The position numbers and the translations under genes are program-made. A DNA stretch of 6,215 bases, from positions 1 through 6,215 of the forward strand of contig JARXAV010000018.1 of assembly GCA_029865665.1 (NCBI GenBank). Reading direction: 5' to 3'. Shown here in pieces: positions 1-6,215 of this stretch. Every line of letters begins with the position of its first letter. The first letter of the stretch is position 1. The DNA comes from Flectobacillus sp. Lineage in GTDB: Bacteria > Bacteroidota > Bacteroidia > Cytophagales > Spirosomataceae. A model generated the notes under the pieces. The model saw only the letters and a list, made by a program, of their open reading frames with translations, had not been told where the DNA came from and made no database searches.

Positions 1-882
1 TTCGGTAGTATTGCTCTGGTCTTTGGTGTTGTAGTTACGACTAAATGCCCAAAAATATAAACACGTTTGATTGGTAGATGGCGTAATGGTATTCAAGACA
101 AAGCCATTTACTCCCTGCGAACGGTCGCCCTCAGGAGCTCCCGTATCGGTAATGGCAACGCCTACATCAATCGTGACAGTACAAGGAGCTTGGAAATTGA
201 TAATTTGCCAGCGATCCACTTTGCCCTCGTGCTTTATCTTTTTGTTCAATTGACTTTTCCAGAAAGGAGGGGGATAAATGCCTTTCATCCAGCGTTCTAC
301 GGTGGCTGTTTTTTCGTCGTGATATACCTCAAAAGGAGCTTCAGGAACGTGTTCATCGCCAATACTTTCCGAATGCACAAAGGTTTCGTGTGTTAAATCC
401 ATCAGGTTATCAATCACCAAACGGTAGTTACATTTTACCTCAATCATTTTGCCATCTCCTGCCCAATCGGGGTCGTTGTTCCAGTGCATATCAGGGATGA
501 GGCTTGGGTCTGCCAAAGCAGGATTTCCCATCCAAACCCATAAATAGCGGTATTTCTGAATCACAGGGTACGCTCGAACACAAGCCGAAGGATTGATGGT
601 TTCCTGAGAAGGCATGTGCGTACAACGCCCGTTGCCATCGTATTCGAGTCCGTGATAGCCACAAATGACGGTATCGTTATGTAGTTTCCCTTTCGATAAA
701 GGCAATAGTCTATGCCAACAAGCATCTTCTAAAGCAACAGGAGTACCATCTTTTTTTCGATATAGTAAGATGGATTTGTTGCAAATCTTGCGAGATAAAA
801 GGCTGTTTTTAACTTCAAAATCCCATGCTGCGGCGTACCAAGCATTCATAGGAAATGACTCATTCATGGTAAATGATTGCAT
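1..882 (-). CDS. VanA-like Rieske non-heme iron oxygenase, alpha subunit (3' end cut by window)
   Basis: Reading the minus strand from the ATG at 882 gives 294 uninterrupted codons to the window edge. The N-terminal half is a Rieske [2Fe-2S] domain with cluster ligands C55-x-H57 and C74-x2-H77. The catalytic domain shows the mononuclear iron motif D158-x3-D162-x2-H165-x4-H170 (core DLTHETFVH). The overall pattern (FPMNAWYAAAWD start, CGYHGL, MPSQETINPSACVR, NLMDLTHETFVH, GVNGFVLNTITP) is that of the vanillate O-demethylase oxygenase group. Such enzymes take electrons from a separate reductase and demethylate or hydroxylate aromatic acids in the cytoplasm. The family is usually about 350 residues, so roughly 50-60 residues, including the third iron ligand, lie outside. 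Met6 and Met12 are alternative starts; no Shine-Dalgarno is visible. The substrate is not proven: relatives act on vanillate, toluenesulfonate and dicamba, so no gene symbol is given. Confidence 0.93.
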   Translation of the reverse strand, partial: MQSFTMNESFPMNAWYAAAWDFEVKNSLLSRKICNKSILLYRKKDGTPVALEDACWHRLLPLSKGKLHNDTVICGYHGLEYDGNGRCTHMPSQETINPSACVRAYPVIQKYRYLWVWMGNPALADPSLIPDMHWNNDPDWAGDGKMIEVKCNYRLVIDNLMDLTHETFVHSESIGDEHVPEAPFEVYHDEKTATVERWMKGIYPPPFWKSQLNKKIKHEGKVDRWQIINFQAPCTVTIDVGVAITDTGAPEGDRSQGVNGFVLNTITPSTNQTCLYFWAFSRNYNTKDQSNTTE

Positions 883-920
883 CTGTTAATATCGTTGTAC
901 TGTTGCTATTATTAGATAAT

Positions 921-930
921 GTTTATAAAC
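921..930. promoter_or_regulatory. 10-bp perfect palindrome GTTTATAAAC, possible operator
   Basis: GTTTATAAAC is its own reverse complement and abuts the downstream edge of the candidate -7 element, where a repressor could block initiation. The site is short and AT-rich, so chance is a real alternative. Confidence 0.25.
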
Positions 931-937
931 AAAAATA
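930..937 (-). promoter_or_regulatory. Candidate Bacteroidota -7 promoter element for the Rieske oxygenase gene
   Basis: Read on the minus strand this is TATTTTTG, an exact match to the Bacteroidota sigma-factor -7 consensus TAnnTTTG. It sits about 47 nt upstream of the ATG at 882, a plausible leader length. No matching -33 TTG/TTTG is visible at the usual spacing, so the promoter may depend on an activator, or the match may be chance in AT-rich DNA. Confidence 0.4.
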
Positions 938-982
938 TGTTTTTTTCTATGAAAAATAGCATCTTATGAATGTTTTTTGGAG

Positions 983-1002
983 ATTGTCCAGATAATGAAT
1001 GG
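983..1002. repeat. Direct repeat copy A of a 20-nt motif upstream of the oxygenase gene
   Basis: The plus strand reads ATTGTCCAGATAATGAATGG and matches copy B at 1137-1156 in 18 of 20 positions, in the same orientation. It lies about 46 nt upstream of the candidate -7 element, where an activator could bind. The two copies share the consensus ATTGTCCNGATARTGAATGG. Confidence 0.6.
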
Positions 1003-1028
1003 AACGAACAAAGGGGAATGAAGTGGAG

Positions 1029-1048
1029 ATTGTGTTGATAAAATAGCA
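1029..1048. repeat. Degenerate third copy of the 20-nt motif
   Basis: This stretch matches the consensus of copies A and B at 12 of 20 positions, mainly in the ATTGT and GATAA parts. It also shares a longer left flank with copy A: the 10-mer TGGAGATTGT occurs at 978-987 and 1024-1033. It may be a weak or decayed site, or chance. Confidence 0.25.
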
Positions 1049-1136
1049 ATAAAAATAAATTTTTGTATTAATATTTTTAATAATTACTTATTTATTTTGA
1101 AAAAATGAAAATATAATAATTTTAAAAGATTTTAGA

Positions 1137-1156
1137 ATTGTCCTGATAGTGAATGG
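1137..1156. repeat. Direct repeat copy B of the 20-nt motif
   Basis: The plus strand reads ATTGTCCTGATAGTGAATGG, differing from copy A at only two positions. The two starts are 154 nt apart and an AT-rich block lies between the copies. The spacing and orientation fit two binding sites for one regulator, although a remnant of a local duplication is also possible. Confidence 0.6.
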
Positions 1157-1208
1157 TGGATTGGAGTTTAATTATTAGGATATATTAATTTGTAAATACA
1201 CATATCTT

Positions 1209-2279
1209 TCAATCAAATGGTTTTTGAAACTCTGTATTTTTTATTTTTAATCCCACCACGCTAGAATCAAGAGGAGTATTAATAAGCAACATTGTTTGAG
1301 TTCTGATATCTTTACTACACGATTCAATATATGCTTTTATAAGAAAATTACTTAGATTACATATATCATCAATTGGTAAAAAGTCAAGCATCTTTAACAG
1401 ATTTTTAAGTGGTTCTTTGTCATCTATATGAGCACATATTTTATTCCTTACATGTCGAATCATAACTTCTTTTTCTAAATTTCTTTCCTTATCATATCTA
1501 ATAATAACAGTATAGCCATTATGGTTAATTCTTTGTGCAATTTTATAGAAACTATCCGTTTGATGTTCTTGACTTTGCTCGTTTGTGAATATATTGTCTA
1601 AAAGATTGATGACATCAATAATTAATATTGACTTTACAAGTCTCTTTAAATCTATACCAAGATCATCACTTGGGTACATTTCTTTTAAATATAATATAGA
1701 GTCAATTATACTATTTATCTGTAAAATTCTTGTATTGAACTTATCATCAATATTTTTTTGAAACCGCCATATATAGTTAGATCGTGTAGGAGCAAGAGTA
1801 TCTATACTAACAACAAATCCATAATCAGAGTTAGGAATTATAGTACTGGATACAATCGAAAAATCACTGTATGCTGGTATGTCAATAGTGTTTAAAGCGT
1901 GTATAAGATTATAAATATCTTGTACTTCTGTGATATAGTAGTTGAGTGTAATGAGATCGATTTCGTTCCAATATTCATATACTTGAAATATATCCAAATC
2001 TTGTCTGTGTGCACCAAGCTTGTCTCTAATTATCTTATGATAGTTATCATATTCATGCTTAATAGCATTAAGTTTTTTGTGAATTGATTTTGTATTAAGG
2101 TCTCTTGAATTGAACGTATTTTTGATTTGAGCAGCAAAAATAAAGAAAGCGTCAAGGTATAGAAAAATACTTCTAGATAGTATTCTTTTTCTATAATCAT
2201 CAGTGTCTGCATTTGTGAACCATTTTGAAAGATTCAACATTCTGACGCAAAATAATAGTTTATCTATTTTATCTTTCAT
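1209..2279 (-). CDS. Uncharacterised protein with two HEPN-type R-x5-H motifs (putative double-HEPN RNase / Abi-like)
   Basis: I do not recognise a named family for this intact 356-residue protein. It has two near-identical motifs: R85-D-K-L-G-A-H91 and R278-N-K-I-C-A-H284. Both fit R-[polar]-x4-H, the catalytic signature of HEPN RNases seen in HEPN/MNT toxins, AbiU2-like proteins and Cas13. Each motif is flanked by sequence that looks helical, giving roughly an N-terminal all-alpha half (1-130), a possibly beta-rich linker (about 138-175) and a C-terminal all-alpha half (about 183-330). There is no signal peptide or clear membrane segment, so it is probably cytoplasmic. The coding DNA is much more AT-rich than the flanking genes, which suggests transfer. 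It is separated from the mannosidase operon by a terminator and has no visible antitoxin partner. An RNA-cleaving or defence role is inference; a non-catalytic HEPN-like RNA binder is the main alternative. The ATG at 2279 has no Shine-Dalgarno; Met14 is an alternative start. Confidence 0.85.
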   Translation of the reverse strand: MKDKIDKLLFCVRMLNLSKWFTNADTDDYRKRILSRSIFLYLDAFFIFAAQIKNTFNSRDLNTKSIHKKLNAIKHEYDNYHKIIRDKLGAHRQDLDIFQVYEYWNEIDLITLNYYITEVQDIYNLIHALNTIDIPAYSDFSIVSSTIIPNSDYGFVVSIDTLAPTRSNYIWRFQKNIDDKFNTRILQINSIIDSILYLKEMYPSDDLGIDLKRLVKSILIIDVINLLDNIFTNEQSQEHQTDSFYKIAQRINHNGYTVIIRYDKERNLEKEVMIRHVRNKICAHIDDKEPLKNLLKMLDFLPIDDICNLSNFLIKAYIESCSKDIRTQTMLLINTPLDSSVVGLKIKNTEFQKPFD

Positions 2280-2329
2280 AGCTACAGTAATTCATAATAA
2301 GCGAGTGTATACTAAATCTACTAATTTTC
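2280..2329. other. Short leader upstream of the HEPN-like gene
   Basis: This AT-rich stretch separates the mannosidase operon terminator from the HEPN-like start codon and must hold the promoter if the gene is independently transcribed. The minus strand contains TAGATTTA, 7 of 8 to the Bacteroidota -7 consensus, but no correctly spaced -33 element. I would not call a promoter on that. Confidence 0.3.
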
Positions 2330-2378
2330 AACAAAAGAAACAAACCCCTCTTCCATCCAAGCAGATAAAAGAGGGGTT
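2330..2378 (-). terminator. Intrinsic terminator of the GH92-GH125 operon
   Basis: A perfect 10-bp inverted repeat, AACCCCTCTT at 2343-2352 and AAGAGGGGTT at 2369-2378, encloses a 16-nt loop. Read on the minus strand the stem is followed by a T-rich tract (TTGTTTCTTTTGTT). It starts 15 nt past the GH125 stop codon. The plus-strand side has no T-run, so it acts in the minus direction and insulates the HEPN-like gene from the mannosidase transcript. Confidence 0.85.
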
Positions 2379-2392
2379 GATAGGCTGAAATG

Positions 2393-3820
2393 TTATGCCA
2401 ATAAATGCGGTTTGGTTTGGAATACTTCCCAGATAAATTCACCAAAAATGGTGTTTGCCCAAGCAAACCATTTACGAGTAAAATTGGTTGGGTCGTCTTT
2501 GTGGAACGACTCGTGCATAAGACCTGTTCCTCCGTGTGTTTTCTTTAAGGCTGCAATACAGTCTTTGATTTCTTGGTCATTGGAACTTGTTAAGCCTCTC
2601 ATGATGATACTCAAAGGCCAAATCATATCCATTCCTGCGTGTGGGCCTCCGATGCCTTCGGCTGCTTTTCCTTTGAAGAAGAACGGGTTACTGTTTGATA
2701 AAATTAGCTTGCGGGTATTTAGATAAATGGGATCCGTTTTCTTAACAGCATTCAAATAGGGTAATGACAAAAGGCTTGGTACATTGGCATCGTCCATTAA
2801 GTTATAACTGCCAAAACCATTTACTTCATACGCATATACTTTTCCAAATTTTGGGTGAGTTACTATGCCATGTTCTTGAATCGCCTTTTCTACTTCGGTA
2901 GCCAATGCCGATAATTCCGCAGCAAGGGCCTCGTCTTTGAACAACTGCTTAATCATGGTCGATGCTTGTTTTAAGCTTACCACCGCAAAGAAGTTAGACG
3001 GAATCAAGAAAGGAAACACCGTTGCATCGTCACTCGGACGGAACATCGAACAGATTAATCCCACGGGGTTGATTGGATAACCATAGCCACCCAAAGGTAC
3101 GCCATCTGTTGCCCAAGCAGTTGTTCGTTGGAAGGTATAAGAGCCTTTGTCTTTCTTGCGTTGTTGTTCCTTGAAAACCTTTAAGGTTGACTTAATCGTT
3201 TCTTTCCATTCGGCATCAAAAGGCGTGGTATCGTTGGTCAATTTCCAGTAATTGTAGGCCAAACGGATGGGGTAACAAAGGGAATCAATTTCCCATTTAC
3301 GTTCGTGAATACCCGCTTTCATGTCCGTAATATCGGTACTTTTCCATTCGCTTACTTTAGACGCATCTTTATAAAAAGCGTTGGCATAAGGGTCTAGTAA
3401 AATACACTTTTTCTGACGATTGATTACGCCTACTACTAATTGCTGTAATTTTTTGTCGTCTTTGATAACCGTTAAATAAGGCCATATCTGAGCCGTACTG
3501 TCTCGCAACCACATGGCATCAATGTCACCCGTTATGACGTAGGTATCGGGTTTGCCTTGTACCATTTCAAAATCGACTGTAGTGTCAAGCGTATTCGGGA
3601 AACAGTTTTCAAAAAGCCATGTTAACTCAGGGTCTTTTACCTGTACTTTGAATTTTGCAATGGCATTTTCTACGGCGATACTTGTGAAATTACGGTTTTG
3701 AACGGCAGGACGTTTGCTGTCGAACGTACTTGTCTGAGCTGTTACCCCGAAAGGTGTTTTAAGGAACATTCCAGCCGATAATAGGCCAGTGTTTTGAATG
3801 AATTTTCTACGTGATTGCAT
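2393..3820 (-). CDS. Tat-exported GH125 exo-alpha-mannosidase (likely alpha-1,6-specific)
   Basis: This 475-residue protein matches glycoside hydrolase family 125 (formerly DUF1237), metal-independent inverting enzymes that remove non-reducing-end alpha-1,6-mannose from N-glycans or mannan. Conserved blocks include [11 protein letters not shown] (98-108), FRPSDDA (260-266), [14 protein letters not shown] (391-404) and LMHESFH (434-440). D264 and E437 are 173 residues apart, the same spacing as the catalytic Asp220 and Glu393 that I recall for the Clostridium perfringens enzyme, so the acid and base appear intact. The N-terminus carries SRRKFIQ, a twin-arginine signal, then a hydrophobic stretch and likely cleavage near A28, so the enzyme should fold in the cytoplasm and be exported by Tat. 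The start codon lies one base past the GH92 stop codon, indicating translational coupling. Strict alpha-1,6 specificity is inferred from the family. Confidence 0.95.
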   Translation of the reverse strand: MQSRRKFIQNTGLLSAGMFLKTPFGVTAQTSTFDSKRPAVQNRNFTSIAVENAIAKFKVQVKDPELTWLFENCFPNTLDTTVDFEMVQGKPDTYVITGDIDAMWLRDSTAQIWPYLTVIKDDKKLQQLVVGVINRQKKCILLDPYANAFYKDASKVSEWKSTDITDMKAGIHERKWEIDSLCYPIRLAYNYWKLTNDTTPFDAEWKETIKSTLKVFKEQQRKKDKGSYTFQRTTAWATDGVPLGGYGYPINPVGLICSMFRPSDDATVFPFLIPSNFFAVVSLKQASTMIKQLFKDEALAAELSALATEVEKAIQEHGIVTHPKFGKVYAYEVNGFGSYNLMDDANVPSLLSLPYLNAVKKTDPIYLNTRKLILSNSNPFFFKGKAAEGIGGPHAGMDMIWPLSIIMRGLTSSNDQEIKDCIAALKKTHGGTGLMHESFHKDDPTNFTRKWFAWANTIFGEFIWEVFQTKPHLLA

Positions 3821-3821
3821 C

Positions 3822-6131
3822 CTATTTCTTGTCGGTTGAATATGAGTATGGATAAGCGTTTTGTGTTGAACCTCGTTGATAATTGGGCTTGCTTCCCATT
3901 GAGAAATTCAAGATTCCGCCTTTAGTTAAGTCGCTATGATTGAGGTAATTGAATGAATGAATCTTGTTGTTCCATTTCAATTCTTGTACATACAGATTGG
4001 TTTCGCTGCTCGCAGGAGCATTGATTTCTAAGGTTTTACCTGATTCTAATTGTACGCTTATTTTCTTGAATAAAGGCGTTCCTAGTACATATTGGTCGGT
4101 CGCTGGACAAACGGGATAGAAGCCTAACGCTGAGAAAATATACCATGCCGAAGTTTGTCCATTATCTTCGTCGCCACAATAGCCGTCTGGTGTTGGCTTG
4201 TATAATTTACGCATTACCTGACGAGTCCAATATTGTGTTTTCCACGGTTGTCCTGCATAATTATAGAGGTAAATCATGTGTTGAATCGGCTGATTTCCGT
4301 GGGCGTATTGTCCCATGTTCATGATTTGCATCTCTCTAATTTCGTGAATCACACCGCCATAATAGCTATCGTCAAAAAGGGGAGGAGTACTAAATACGGT
4401 ATCTAAGGTAGCGACAAAAGACTTTTCGCCTCCCATCAGTTTAACTAAACCTTGTACGTCGTGAAAAACGCTCCAACTATAATGTAAACTGTTCCCTTCG
4501 GTAAAAGCATCACCCCATTTTAACGGATTGAAAGGCGATTGAAAATTACCGTCTTTATTTTTACCACGCATCAATTTAGTTTGTGGGTCAAAGAGGTTTT
4601 TGTAGTTCATCATACGCTTTTCAAACAGAGCGATTTCAGAGGCAGGCTTCTTCAAAGCCTTCGCCAATTGATAGATACTAAAATCGTCGTAAGCGTATTC
4701 TAAGGTTCTGGCAGCATTCTCATTAATTCCCACATTATAAGGAACATATCCTAGTTCATTGTAGTATTTTACGCCAACACGTCCTGTACCTTCTGGCCCT
4801 TCGTTGTTTGCTCCTTTTATCAAGGCTTCATAGAGCTTTTCGATGTCATAACCTCGTTGTCCCTTGATATAAGCATCTGCCACTACGCTGGCAGAATTGT
4901 TGCCTACCATCACGTTACGATACCCTGGACTTGACCATTCGGGTAGAAAACCGCCCTCTTTATAATCGTTGATAAGTCCTTCTTGCATTTCTTTGTTAAT
5001 CGAAGGATACAAGAAATTTAAGAGTGGATACAAGGCTCTGAAGGTATCCCAAAAACCTGTGCCAGCATACAAATAACCTGCTTCTACTTTGCCATTGTAC
5101 GGACTGTAGTGGACAATATTTCCTTTTGCATCTTTTTCATAATGCTTTTGTGGGAAACAAACTGCTCGGTATAAACACGAATAGAACGTTTGTTGTTCTT
5201 CCGGACTACCGCCTTCTGCTTTAATTCTTCCTAAAATTGTATTCCAATTATTTTTAGAGGCTTCGGCTGTTTGGTCAAAGCTGTCTTTTCCAATTTCACT
5301 TTGAAGGTTGACTTCGGCTTGCTCCAAACTGATGAACGAAGAAGCTACTTTGGCAGTTACTTGTTCGCCTTTTTTAGTTTTAAAACCAATTACTGCTCCT
5401 GTATGATTGCCCGTTGCTTCAAGTTGTCCTTTGGTTAAGGTCTGGTCTAACCACGTGTAAGAAAGGGTGAATGCTTTGTCGAAAACCACCACAAAATAGT
5501 TTTTGAAATTGGCAGGAACGCCCCCACTATTACGGGTAGTATAGCCAACAATTTTATGTTGTGCTGGAATGATTTTGATGTAAGAACCTTTGTCAAAGGC
5601 ATCTACCACGACAAAAGAACTATCCGTTTGTGGGAAGGTAAAACGAAGCTGTGCCGCTCTTTCGGTGGTGGTTAATTCTGTTGTAACGTCGTGGTCTGCC
5701 AAGTAAACGCTGTAGTAATAAGGCTTTACAATTTCGGATTTATGCGAAAACCAACTTTGACGATCGTCTTCTTTATAGCGTAGTTTTTTGGTTACAGGCA
5801 TAATGGAAAATTGCCCGTAGTCGTTCATCCATGGGGATGGTTGATGGGTTTGTTTGAAGCCTCTAATTTTTTCGGCGGTGTAGGTATAAACCCAGCCGTC
5901 GCCCATTTTGCCTGTTTGAGGTGTCCAGAAGTTCATACCCCAAGGACGTGCAATGGCAGGGTAGGTATTGCCATTCGATAAGCTATGTACCGACTGCGTT
6001 CCCATCAGTGGATTCACCGATTCGACTGGACTAAATTTTGTTGTTTGGGAGAAGCTTGTAGGAGCTAGTAAGCAACAAATCACTGCAATCCATCCTGTTT
6101 TCAGATAGTTCATAAGGTTGTTTTGTTTCAT
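3822..6131 (-). CDS. Secreted GH92 calcium-dependent alpha-mannosidase (predicted alpha-1,2)
   Basis: This 769-residue protein is a full-length glycoside hydrolase family 92 enzyme: an N-terminal beta-sandwich (about 32-280) followed by an (alpha/alpha)6 barrel. Family blocks include VNPLMGT (39-45), [12 protein letters not shown] (359-370), TEGNS (544-548), [27 protein letters not shown] (starting 650) and GTPLF (684-688). Compared with residue numbers I recall for Bacteroides BT3990, the catalytic acid E533, specificity pair H584-E585 and base aspartates D642/D644 map at a constant offset of 12 onto E545, H596-E597 and D654/D656. The His-Glu pair is associated with alpha-1,2-mannosidase activity. 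A hydrophobic segment (about 13-27) with a probable cleavage after SFS (position 28) indicates Sec export to the periplasm; no proper lipobox is present. It leads the operon with the GH125 gene. Met7 is an alternative start. Other GH92 linkages (alpha-1,3, alpha-1,4, mannosyl phosphate) are not excluded. Confidence 0.96.
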   Translation of the reverse strand: MKQNNLMNYLKTGWIAVICCLLAPTSFSQTTKFSPVESVNPLMGTQSVHSLSNGNTYPAIARPWGMNFWTPQTGKMGDGWVYTYTAEKIRGFKQTHQPSPWMNDYGQFSIMPVTKKLRYKEDDRQSWFSHKSEIVKPYYYSVYLADHDVTTELTTTERAAQLRFTFPQTDSSFVVVDAFDKGSYIKIIPAQHKIVGYTTRNSGGVPANFKNYFVVVFDKAFTLSYTWLDQTLTKGQLEATGNHTGAVIGFKTKKGEQVTAKVASSFISLEQAEVNLQSEIGKDSFDQTAEASKNNWNTILGRIKAEGGSPEEQQTFYSCLYRAVCFPQKHYEKDAKGNIVHYSPYNGKVEAGYLYAGTGFWDTFRALYPLLNFLYPSINKEMQEGLINDYKEGGFLPEWSSPGYRNVMVGNNSASVVADAYIKGQRGYDIEKLYEALIKGANNEGPEGTGRVGVKYYNELGYVPYNVGINENAARTLEYAYDDFSIYQLAKALKKPASEIALFEKRMMNYKNLFDPQTKLMRGKNKDGNFQSPFNPLKWGDAFTEGNSLHYSWSVFHDVQGLVKLMGGEKSFVATLDTVFSTPPLFDDSYYGGVIHEIREMQIMNMGQYAHGNQPIQHMIYLYNYAGQPWKTQYWTRQVMRKLYKPTPDGYCGDEDNGQTSAWYIFSALGFYPVCPATDQYVLGTPLFKKISVQLESGKTLEINAPASSETNLYVQELKWNNKIHSFNYLNHSDLTKGGILNFSMGSKPNYQRGSTQNAYPYSYSTDKK

Positions 6132-6167
6132 GGATGTATTTAGTTTGTATTGGGTTGTTCGGTTGTG
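6132..6167. other. 5' leader of the GH92 gene
   Basis: This stretch precedes the GH92 start codon. On the minus strand it is A/C-rich without a Shine-Dalgarno motif, and no TAnnTTTG element is visible. The promoter is either beyond the window edge or unlike the consensus, and co-transcription with a gene to the right is possible. Confidence 0.35.
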
Positions 6168-6212
6168 CCACGGAGTTTCACGGAGAAAACGCAGAGTTAC
6201 ACAGAGAAAAAA
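6168..6212. repeat. Short periodic intergenic repeat (CACGGAG/CACAGAG family)
   Basis: Four consecutive 7-mers, CACGGAG, CACGGAG, CGCAGAG and CACAGAG, are spaced 10-11 nt apart and separated alternately by TTT or TTA and A-runs, giving a higher-order unit of about 21 nt. Similar degenerate CACAGAG-rich intergenic repeats are, from memory, widespread in environmental bacterial genomes, including Bacteroidota. It may continue past the window edge. Its function is unknown. Confidence 0.6.
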
Positions 6213-6215
6213 TAA

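Larger units (their letters stand above)
883..1208. other. Gene-free, AT-rich regulatory region upstream of the Rieske oxygenase gene
   Basis: This 326-nt gap lies downstream of the HEPN-like gene and upstream of the oxygenase gene, both on the minus strand. I see no coding potential. It holds a candidate -7 element, a palindrome, two strong copies and one weak copy of a 20-nt direct repeat, and a block at 1048-1136 with only 6 G/C in 89 bases. I found no convincing terminator hairpin for the HEPN-like gene, so that gene's transcript may end diffusely or run on toward the oxygenase. Confidence 0.8.

Noticed and set aside
67..396. Plus-strand open frame of 109 codons
   Set aside because: It lies antisense to the well-conserved Rieske oxygenase coding sequence and its translation shows no recognisable domain.
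665..889. Plus-strand open frame of 74 codons
   Set aside because: It is antisense to the Rieske domain of the oxygenase gene, whose cluster ligands are encoded on the other strand.
983..1156. CRISPR array
   Set aside because: There are only two strong copies and one weak copy of the 20-nt repeat, with irregular spacing (46 and 108 nt) and no cas genes.
1157..1208. Intrinsic terminator for the HEPN-like gene
   Set aside because: Only a 5-bp AT hairpin (TTAAT/ATTAA) is visible, too weak to support a call.
2280..2329. Sigma-70-like promoter (TTGAAA ... TATACA) upstream of the HEPN-like gene
   Set aside because: The spacer is only 14 nt, and this -35/-10 form is not the usual Bacteroidota promoter.
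2412..2726. Plus-strand open frame of 104 codons
   Set aside because: It is antisense to the C-terminal part of the GH125 gene, including the conserved MHESF block.
6069..6080. Lipobox at the VICC segment of the GH92 signal peptide
   Set aside because: Residues before Cys19/Cys20 (AVI or VIC) do not fit [LVI][ASTVI][GAS]C; the SFS-Q site gives a better Sec/SPI cleavage.

Overview
The window most resembles a chromosomal fragment from a free-living member of the Bacteroidota, probably a Cytophagales-type bacterium. The evidence is moderate-GC genes with very AT-rich gaps, start codons without clear Shine-Dalgarno sequences, a possible Bacteroidota -7 promoter element (TAnnTTTG), and a GH92/GH125 alpha-mannosidase pair with best-known relatives in glycan-degrading Bacteroidota. 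No rRNA, tRNA or marker gene is present, so the taxon is an inference. All four genes lie on the minus strand; transcription runs from right to left.

From right to left: positions 6132-6215 hold a gene-free leader with a 10-11-nt periodic repeat of the CACGGAG/CACAGAG type. Then come a secreted GH92 alpha-mannosidase (3822-6131) and a Tat-exported GH125 exo-alpha-mannosidase (2393-3820). One base separates them, so they almost certainly form a translationally coupled operon, which ends at a clear intrinsic terminator (2330-2378). Key residues of both enzymes are in place. GH92 carries the His-Glu pair associated with alpha-1,2 specificity, and GH125 enzymes typically cut alpha-1,6-mannose. 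Together they could trim mannose side chains and core of N-glycans or fungal mannan in the periplasm.

Next is an AT-rich orphan gene (1209-2279) for a 356-residue protein that I do not recognise as a named family. It holds two R-[D/N]-K-x-x-A-H motifs, one in each half, both matching the R-x(4-6)-H signature of HEPN ribonuclease domains. This is the most interesting item in the window: a possible single-chain, two-HEPN RNase or abortive-infection-type protein, set between metabolic genes with much higher GC.

A 326-nt non-coding region (883-1208) follows. It contains a near-perfect 20-nt direct repeat (18/20), a degenerate third copy, an extremely AT-rich block, a 10-bp palindrome and a candidate -7 element. 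It leads into a VanA-like Rieske non-heme iron oxygenase (1-882) whose C-terminus is cut by the window edge; that gene was found by translating the minus strand directly.
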